Assembly: GCA_028565715.1 (NCBI GenBank)
Contig: JAOXYC010245122.1
Location: 1 to 10,279 of the forward strand
Origin: Phoronis pallida
Taxonomy: Eukaryota > Phoronida > Phoronidae
Direction: 5' to 3'
Length of the DNA: 10,279 nt
The notes below the pieces were generated by a model that saw only the letters and a list, made by a program, of their open reading frames with translations, was not told where the DNA came from and ran no database searches. Positions 1-7,400 of the stretch are shown piece by piece. A program made the translations under genes and the position numbers. Positions within the stretch are counted from its first letter, which is position 1. Each line of letters starts with the position of its first letter.

Positions 1-553
1 TTCCAGACCCTATTTTGTCGTCCATCCAACCCAAATACTCTCGAAGACAAAATTGCGGGCTGGGGACGAGACTATAACAGTGGCGTATTTAGTTACATTT
101 TCGAAACTGGGCCCTCAGATGGGTTTAAGGATATTACCAAACCTAGCACCAGGACTAGCGTAATACTTCTACGGAGTCAGATGGGTTTTTAAGGAAAACT
201 GCTTAAAAGTGACTATATCTGGGGACGCCATTGACATAATGCAGTCAAAGTTTCATTCTTAATGAAGAAACACAATACATGTACTGTTTTGGTAGCGTTA
301 TATCATGGATTCATATATCTTTAAGTCCATGGTTTATTCAACATCTTAGCGGCAATTCTTCAAAATGATTATCATCAGAAAAACAAAACTGAAATTATAC
401 TGCACGCATTCAAAATATTTTTGTAGACCAGATATAATTTCACACGACAAGAAAAAATTGATAGTCAGAAGTACAAAACATACCAGAATGAATAGTTTAA
501 TAAATGATAAATGATTGTTATATGATCACGAACAACAATGTTAGGAATCTTAC
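1..553. other. Left edge, no supported exon
   Basis: It should hold an intron, and perhaps later exons, of the secreted-protein gene, but no phase-1 exon with good borders was found. A short local repeat (CAGATGGGTTT, near 117 and 179) is present. A plus-strand frame is open from base 1 to a stop at 187-189. Confidence 0.4.
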
Positions 554-595
554 ATGTTGTGAACTGCTCGCCTGTTGTGGTCGTCAACTGGTCAC
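554..595 (-). CDS. 42-bp phase 1-1 exon of the secreted protein
   Basis: The acceptor is CAATATTTTCCAG and the donor ACAT|GTAAGA. Joined in phase it reads GDQLTTTTGEQFTT, with six Thr in 14 residues. This is the same style as the previous exon and uses the same intron phase. Confidence 0.45.
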
Positions 596-1792
596 CTGGA
601 AAATATTGGGAGAAAATCATCTCATAATATTTTTAGTCAATTCAAATATATTTGTAATATTAATGCAAAAGGAAAAGGGATAAATAAAAAAGAGTAAATT
701 GCAAGACCCATCTGTGTGTGCAACATACATGTATTGTTTTGATCATGGTCAGGGGATTTAAACTGAAGTATCAGTCACAAAAACATGGGAGCACAGGACG
801 GTCATTTCATGGTTTTAATTCCTTTCGTGTAAATTTGAACGGTCTTTTAAGGATGGCCCTTCACTACACTGAATGTAGGGTTGCTCAAATCACAGATCTT
901 CGAATGTGTAAACTCGAATCTCAAAATAATTTACCTGTCACTGTGTCAAATGATTGAGCAGATGACGCATTTTGTGTTGTCAAAGCTAGAGATTGGTGTT
1001 CTGAAAATATATAATGTTATTGATTTCAAGTTGCTGTCTCGTCAAAGCATGTTTGGCTTGTTACTGTTAGCTGGTGAAGTTCTCCCCGTGGTTCGTTGAC
1101 TTAAAATTCATGTTTTTATATATGCCTTGTAATATTTATAATACTTAATTATTGTACATTTATTTTTTTAATTAGCATTTTGTTAAATATCAATTAATAC
1201 ACACATTGTCTAAGGGTCATTCTATGAAGCGGCATAAGCCTTTTAGATGGCCCTTGCCAAATATTTCATATTTATTTCTTTGTATTGTAATCTTTAGTTC
1301 GTTTGGCTAAATAAATGTATTTAAATTCAAACTCTCTAAACTCTAACCTTTTTTCATTTTCTTATGACGTGTTCCTACTGGCCTTTATTAAGGTCGACAG
1401 AACTTATGAACTTTCGCAAAATCAAAAAAAATCTGTAGTCTTCCTGAGAAAACGGAATAAAAACAACATTTAAAACTCTATCGCGCTACAAACTAATTTT
1501 TTGATTTTTTGACTACGTCCAAAGTTTTCTTAACCTGTATAGAGCCCAGATTTGAACACTTCTTATAATTTTTTTTTGGATTTTGGAATGGTTAAACACC
1601 GGGACAATCACTTGTTTTGCCCAAGAGAAAATACGTCTATAAATGTTCACATTGTAGCTTCAAAATGTGTCTGTGGACTTGAATAACATCTATCACACTC
1701 CTACCTAATATGTTTTAACCAATAAAATCAAACTTACCCACAACAAACACGATTGCGCAAAATACTGCGACCAAGTTTCTACTAAACGCCAT
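554..1792 (-). CDS. Secreted protein gene, 5' part (signal peptide and Thr/Ser-rich exons)
   Basis: I do not recognise the family. Three exons are proposed on the minus strand: 1738-1792, 935-1000 and 554-595. The first encodes a signal peptide, so the product should enter the secretory pathway. The ATG at 1792-1790 is the first after an in-frame TAG (1807-1805) and has AAAATGG context. Each exon has a GT or AG border as required, and all introns are phase 1, so the frame stays open across the joins. The two small exons encode Thr/Ser/Gln-rich, probably unstructured segments with one N-glycosylation sequon (NAS), like a mucin-type linker. Phase 1-1 exons are common in animal extracellular proteins (known); that this is one is inference. 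Later exons would lie left of the window or were not resolved in 1-553. Confidence 0.5.
935..1000 (-). CDS. 66-bp phase 1-1 exon of the secreted protein
   Basis: The acceptor is TATATTTTCAG and the donor ACAG|GTAAAT. With the G from exon 1 it reads Glu, then HQSLALTTQNASSAQSF and DTVT. Of 21 full codons, 4 are Ser, 4 Thr and 3 Gln; NAS is a glycosylation sequon. A + strand open frame overlaps it and is treated as a shadow. Confidence 0.45.
1001..1737 (-). other. Intron 1 of the secreted-protein gene
   Basis: A 737-bp AT-rich intron. A second strong acceptor (CCGTTTTCTCAG) at about 1449 would join exon 1 in frame for 17 codons and then hit a stop overlapping AATAAA, giving a 36-residue secreted peptide. 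That alternative last exon cannot be excluded. Confidence 0.4.
1738..1792 (-). CDS. Signal-peptide first exon
   Basis: It encodes MAFSRNLVAVFCAIVFVV plus one base, then a consensus GTAAGT donor. The short basic n-region followed by a 12-residue hydrophobic core is a textbook signal peptide. An in-frame stop 5 codons upstream supports this start. Confidence 0.6.
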
Positions 1793-1829
1793 TTTTGTTT
1801 TTTCCTATCTAAGTTGCATCATTTTCCTG

Positions 1830-1920
1830 TCGATAATCCCATCGGCGTAGTTCCTCGCGTAATTCGTTTGATTTAAACGGAGACCACTCGTAATCCCACG
1901 GTAAACGATGTGAACGAAGG
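1830..1920. promoter_or_regulatory. CpG-dense patch, possible divergent promoter
   Basis: About ten CpG dinucleotides fall within 90 bp of otherwise CpG-poor DNA, immediately upstream of the minus-strand start codon at 1792. On the plus strand the patch ends in a good donor (AACGAAG|GTAAGA), so it may also hold a first non-coding exon pointing rightward. No TATA box was found. A minus-strand open frame across it (through PWDYEWSPF to a stop at 1809) has no ATG and no good acceptor, so I do not call it coding. Confidence 0.3.
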
Positions 1921-3023
1921 TAAGAAACAAAAAACAGAAACACGGATGGTCTGTTACTGGTGTATGACAATATGAAGATGAAAACTTTCGTTGAACTAAA
2001 TTTAATTTTCAAATGATTATACTACCTGCACCTTTCCTTTTAAAGATGTAGATGTTTCAGTGTCATATTTTGGTTGCCTAGTAACGTTACATATTTTCAG
2101 TTGTTGACAGCCTATGTTGACCCTCTTACTGCAGTATAATGTGTGACAATGAACTTCTTTCTATTAATCTCGGATACCGAGAATTCATTAAGCTGTTTTT
2201 CACTTTTATATCAATTACTCAGCGGGAGTACAGTTTTAACTCAAGTGACGTCATAGTTTGAAAGGGCAAATGATGTAAAAAAATCGTTCGTCTTTCATTG
2301 AACTGAAGGAAATAATGTACTGTTTTATTGAAGTGACTAAACATATATCACAGAATATGAATTTTCAATTTATTGTACTCGGTGAGTGACTAAACAGTTG
2401 GTTTTCTGAAACGGTGAGAAATTGAATTGCGGTAGTTTTGCATTAAATGTCATTTTTTGGTCTTTATTAAAATAAAAAATTAACCCTCACATAAAGTACA
2501 ACAAAATGATATTATTTTAATCATGGAAAGTTAAAGGTAATTAGAATTAAACAAATGTTGTTTTGGTATGTGTTAAACAAGTAAATAAAGTTCACCAATG
2601 ATTATATTTTGACATTTTTCTTAACTCAGTAGGTATCCACAAGTTTTATAAAAATATGTGATCTTAACCCACCCACATTTCCCATAGAATCCGACTTTCA
2701 AAACACCAGAGAAGAAAAGCATAATTGCGAATTACCAGGAATTGATATTAATCTGATAACATGTCATACAACTAAATCAGTGCAAAATGGCTTAAACATA
2801 AAATATATAATCTTACATATAACATGATTAGGAATTATCTTCTCAAAATGTTATTGTACAGTATTTACGGTATAACCATTTTGAATAAAAGATCTTACAG
2901 GAAAACTACCAAACAACGTGCAAAAATAATAGATGTGATTAAATGATTTGCCTGCATGAACTTAATCTAGCCAAAAGTTGTACTCATTTCACACTTTTCT
3001 TTAAGTTATTCGCCGCTACTTAC
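1921..3023. other. Intergenic stretch, no gene seen
   Basis: About 1.1 kb of AT-rich sequence with short, unsupported open frames on both strands. The only sites noted are the CRE-like palindrome near 2246 and the CpG-rich edges at either end. Confidence 0.5.
2246..2253. promoter_or_regulatory. CRE-like palindrome TGACGTCA
   Basis: A perfect cAMP-response-element consensus about 455 bp upstream of the start codon of the secreted-protein gene on the minus strand. An 8-bp match can occur by chance, and nothing else shows that it is used. Confidence 0.25.
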
Positions 3024-3114
3024 AAATGTGAACGAGATCGATTGCGTTGGATTTTTTGTTACAAATTGCATCCTTCGCTTCTTCCGGAAAGCTCTTCTCA
3101 AGCGACCATTGTAG
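3024..3114 (-). CDS. Possible unassigned exon
   Basis: On the minus strand a strong acceptor (CCTATTTCTTTCAG) is followed by 91 bp and then a consensus donor (ATTT|GTAAGT). Two of three frames are open across it. One gives LQWSLEKSFPEEAKDAIC and would reach a stop just past the donor; the other gives YNGRLRRAFRKKRRM. The patch is CpG-rich compared with its surroundings. On the plus strand a 67-codon frame is also open, which weakens the coding case. No flanking exon was found and no family is recognised. It may instead be a non-coding or 5' UTR exon. Confidence 0.25.
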
Positions 3115-3875
3115 CTGAAAGAAATAGGTTGCTGAACGCTCACTAAATGAGATCAACTGCAACACATAAAACCGTGTTTCCGATAAAGAATGAAGGTTGT
3201 AACAATGTTTGGTAATGAAAAATGATCGAATTATATGTTAAAGGAGCGTATGAAACGTCGTATTTCAATAGTTGACAATTTCACATTTGAATGTAACGAT
3301 GTATAAGTTTTATGGAAAGGACAAGCAACATGCTCTTAATATGAGAAAAAAATAGTTGTTCCAACATTACCATCGTCCACTGTTGAAATTAGCCACTACA
3401 AACAATAAGTAAATGTTGTAACCAATTTTTGAAATCTATTCATTTGAAGAGAAAGATGCATGTCTTTGATTTCAAATGAATACATCATGGTTGTGAAAAA
3501 TTTATCCTACTGACCGAAAAGACAACTCTTCTTTTAAGAATGCTAGTTCCTCACAAGATCATGCATCTCAAACAGCTCAAATCCAAAGTCAGACTTTTAT
3601 ACTTTTTATAACTAACAAAATCAACAAAATTGGTATGATAAAAAATTCAAATTTTACCCCAAACAAGTATTAAAGCTGAAAATGTTTTGTCTAAATCCCT
3701 AGGCCCTGCATCATTTTGTTCAACATCCTATAGGTTCTGATTGTTCCAGCAATGGTCAACAAATAATCACACTCATACATTCAGATTGATGCACTGGTCA
3801 ATCAATGCTCCCTTTCCTGTTTCACATTGTCTAACACTAACCAAACTATGTTCACAATGTTCATGTTTCTTTTAA
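3115..3875. other. Intergenic stretch, no gene seen
   Basis: AT-rich sequence between the possible exon and the MITE. The only structure I see is the inverted repeat at 3437-3482. The far 3' UTR of HELQ could extend into its right part. Confidence 0.5.
3437..3482. repeat. 12-bp-stem inverted repeat
   Basis: TATTCATTTGAA at 3437-3448 is exactly inverted as TTCAAATGAATA at 3471-3482, with a partly self-complementary 22-base loop (AAAGA / TCTTT). It is isolated in intergenic DNA. It could be a small fold-back remnant or chance in AT-rich sequence. Confidence 0.45.
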
Positions 3876-4169
3876 AGATACGGTCTCCTCGTTAGTGAGG
3901 ATCTGGGGTCAATTTTATTAAAAAAATCCAAAAAAATCGGTAAATGGGTAAATTTGAGCTTTTTACACTAAAAAAGTGTAAATTTCGAAAACCTTGTCGT
4001 ATGACAAGGTTTTTTGGATACAAAGATCTCAAATTTACCCCATTACCGATTTTTTTGAAATTTTTGACTATGATGCAGGTTAAGTATATTCATTAAAGGA
4101 CTCATACACAAAATTTCTAGTTGATTTGAATTTTGACCCCAGATCTTCACCAACGAGGAGACAGTATCT
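3876..4169. mobile_element. Fold-back MITE, copy 1 (downstream of HELQ)
   Basis: A 294-bp element. Left end AGATACGGTCTCCTCGTT is the inverse of the right end, with terminal repeats of about 40 bp. Inside, the ATCGGTAAATGGGTAAATTT arm pairs with AAATTTACCCCATTACCGAT, and the centre is a perfect AAAACCTTGTC / GACAAGGTTTT hairpin near base 4000. A 34-bp stretch (4095-4128) is identical to bases 8704-8737 of copy 2 but has no partner in the left arm, so one arm was deleted or rearranged. No coding capacity. Confidence 0.85.
3914..3919 (-). terminator. Candidate HELQ poly(A) signal
   Basis: This is the first canonical AATAAA on the minus strand downstream of the HELQ stop, about 395 bp beyond it. 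It lies at the inner edge of the left arm of the MITE. A TATAAA variant at 4299-4304 is only 10 bp past the stop and is less likely. No cDNA evidence is available. Confidence 0.35.
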
Positions 4170-4313
4170 GTAAAAAATGTACTGATAATTCACAGTCATG
4201 TTCCAAGCAGGAAATCACATTCCTACATAGAACCAAGAATATCTATTACGACATGACATTTTTCAGGAGATAAGGCAAACAACTCATTCATCTAAAGGTT
4301 TATAATCCTTTCT

Positions 4314-4484
4314 TCAGAGAAATAAATCTGGTGAATCTTCATGTTGTGAGAAGCCAACACTGCCAACACTGAACTGGGAGTCGCCAACGCCGGCACCGGT
4401 CGCTGACACTGCTGGCTGTATGATTGGTGCCGTTAAGCTATCAGCTTCTTCCCGTAGAGATTCCGCCATTTCTTTTAACATCAG
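4314..4484 (-). CDS. HELQ: HELQ last exon and stop codon
   Basis: The acceptor is CTGTTCTTTGCAG. The first residues [15 protein letters not shown] align with the HELQ helix that follows SAK (MLLHEKAEALQEE). The remaining ~40 residues are a low-complexity Ser/Gly/Ala/Val tail ending EDSPDLFL, with TGA at 4314-4316. The 56-residue exon is long enough for this family's C-terminus, and its tail is not expected to be conserved. Confidence 0.9.
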   Translation of the reverse strand: MMLKEMAESLREEADSLTAPIIQPAVSATGAGVGDSQFSVGSVGFSQHEDSPDLFL

Positions 4485-7400
4485 CTGCAAAGAACAGAAT
4501 GATATGGGGCTTGACTTTAATAAAAATAACAATTCTCAGCAAAATGTTACAAAACTCAACATAGCTGGTGTGAATATATAGGTTGAGTTTATTTTTTATG
4601 AGAGTATCTGTGCAAACCAGCTAGAATGTTAAAGGTCGGTGTCATTCTTTTATTCAGACAACAAATTTTGTGCTGACTTTAAATGTAAAAACTTCAGAGA
4701 AGAAATAACATCCATCATTTTAATTAATCAAGTTGTTATTCATTAACCTTGTTTGCTTGTGTCTTGATCTTCGCAGAATGACTGCAAAGAGGAATTACAA
4801 ACAATTTTACTGTATGGCGTTGCTTTACCAGTAGACAATGTACTATCTTGAACATGGTTCGATTACACCAAATGTTAAATCGCATATATTTATAAATTCT
4901 TCAATCGTGTTTGTTTGTGTCTTTATCTTCGCAGTATGACTGCAAAGTGGAATTACAAACAATTTTACTGTATGGTGTAGCTTAACCAGTGGACAATGTA
5001 CTATCTTGAACATGGTCTGAATACACCAAATATCTAGTAAATGCTTTGCTCTGCAGAACTCGACTGGCAAATCTTTTTTAAGAATTTTTCATTTTCAATT
5101 CAAGGCAAACTTTTCAAGCACCTTACTATGCAGAGTGGGGCATGAAACTCTGACAGTTGTTATATGCAGCATTCTGGTATAAATAGAATTCTTTGTTCAA
5201 ATAAAACCTATCTTAAGATTTTACCCTTGCAGACACGACGATCTGGTTGGCTATCTTTCTTGGCACCAGGACTGCCTTGACAATATCTTCAGGGTCAGCG
5301 TTGGCGATTAGTTGAACTGATTTGTAGCCTGAATTGTACAGTTGCCGGGCTCTACCCTGTAATTATTAATAGAAAATACATGTTTATGGGTACATGTATG
5401 TGTTCGATTGCCACTTGATTTTATAACTCATTCCCCAAATATTACTCACCAAAAAACATGTAAGCGGCTGAGAATGTGACTTTAATGTTACTGGTGAGTT
5501 CTAAATGCCTGCTCAAACTCCCTCCCAAAATTTTTTAGTCTCGCACAAATACCCAAACTTACACATGTTCATAAGCACTCATGTCTCTAAACGCCCATTC
5601 CGTAACATATCAATAGTCTGATTTCATTGAAAAGATAAAGAAAATCACGGCAGATTATTTCATTGATAATACAAGACAGATACAGAATTCCACCCTAGAC
5701 CACATGTCTCTAGGACCTGTGTTAAAGTTCAACCACATAACTCCCTGTTAGCACCTCCTTTTGTCTGTGAGAGGACACTCCAGGAACTAAAGGAAATAAA
5801 AGATCGGTCAAAATAATCTGATTATCTTTTCCTTACTTAAAGAATTTTTCAGAGAGAATTTGGTACTACACCCCTACCTGTTTGACACCTGGTATTTCCA
5901 ATAGAGGGAGTAGTTCAGCGGTGACGCAATATGACAACTTCTTCACAAAGTTCGCAAACAGATCTTTGTAAGCCCAGAACTCTGACATTTCCTAAATTAA
6001 AAAGAATTTTTTAAGTATAATGATATGATAATAAATAACTCTCATTGTTCATTAGACCAATCACATGCTCTTGTGTATCTCAGTTAGATTGTGATACATT
6101 ACTTCAATATGCCTGAATACCTCCAACATCAAGGCCTTTTACCACATAATTTGGGTTATTAAAATTGCAAAATGAATATTGCCTGGACCCAGAAGCATCA
6201 AATAAATGATTATTTTCCTGATGACCCCTTGAATTAAAACAAAGATTTACAAACAATAACAATTTACACAACCAAGAACTATTCAATGCTGACAAAATTG
6301 GCAAAAAAATTCAAGACTATGCAAAATCTTCTAGTTAATTCAATGTTTTAAAACCTAAACATTTTGAAACTCATTAATTCTTAAAAGTATATGATATACG
6401 TGTGGTTTTACCTGACAAAAACGTGACACACAAGAGGCGAATGTAGCAGCTGATGTCAACAGAGATTGAACAAAACCACGGGCCACATGGAACTGTTCCG
6501 AGACCGACCAGATGGTTTTCTGCTGCCACAGTTGATAGATCATCAACGTCAGGTAGAAGCGATTAACAGCCATCTTACTGTAATCCTGGAAAAGACAAGT
6601 AATTACTCTGACTCAAAGCAATAATTAACACAGGTCCAATAAGTTCACTAGATGGCGCTGTGAAAGAATTTTCAAAGATATTTAAATATACCAGTTGTTG
6701 GCACCTGTTTATAACCAAGTGTTTTAACACTTTAAAAAGTCCCACATGCAAGAAAATATCACCACTGTCATTGAGAAAAAGGTGTAGCTGGATTGAAACA
6801 TCTGATTAAGATCAACTTATAAATTCACCCAGTAAGTGAACTTTACCAGAATTTGTCAATTTTAACTATTTAAACTTAACGTTTATATTCAAGTTGTCAG
6901 GACCTGCCGATGGGGAATTATTCTCTGAATCGGGGAATCTCTCCTAGCTGATAAAGACATAAACTGGTTTACTGTTTATTTTTATAATAAACATTTTCAA
7001 CCTACTTGTATTCATCTCTCTCTGCAAACCGAGCTCGAAACATCTCTCCAACAAAATATTTACCAAGATAAATAACATTTCCCACCAATAATACAACACA
7101 TACTCAGTGTCTCACCTGGTTAATCCTTTGTCCCCCTGCCTTTCTCACAATCAAGCTCTCAGGCACACCTATTAGTTTACACACCGTCAACTCAGCTTCT
7201 TCCAACTTGCTCACCTGAAATATGGAGCGTTGATTAAAAGAAAGAACACCATTTTAGCAACTTAAAGTCAAATTGATACATAAGTTTTTAGGGAATAATT
7301 TTCAATTAACTTTCAATTCTTCATAAAATCATACTCAAACTTAAAACTTATAACATCTAACCCTTTTTTATTAGAAATAAATCACATTACAATAAATATG

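Noticed and set aside
1-189. Plus-strand frame open from the window edge, with IAGWG reminiscent of trypsin-like proteases
   Set aside because: A five-residue likeness without catalytic motifs; the local GATGGGTTT repeat and the opposite-strand gene make it doubtful.
723-762. Candidate additional small exon of the secreted-protein gene after CTTCAG
   Set aside because: In the required phase the second codon is TAA.
718-957. 79-codon plus-strand open frame
   Set aside because: No similarity, no real start context and no splice support; it looks like a chance frame.
881-1099. Plus-strand open frame ending in LLLLAGEVLPVVR, resembling the 2A-like motif of some non-LTR retrotransposons
   Set aside because: The essential NPGP end is absent, there is no ATG at its start, no reverse transcriptase follows, and a minus-strand exon (935-1000) with better support overlaps it.
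1809-2012. Minus-strand frame with a hydrophobic stretch and PWDYEWSPF
   Set aside because: It begins with TTG rather than ATG, has no convincing acceptor, and overlaps a CpG-rich promoter-like patch.
4843-5070. 75-codon minus-strand open frame
   Set aside because: It covers copy 2 of the intronic duplication, and the HELQ frame joins directly from 5225 to 4484 without it.
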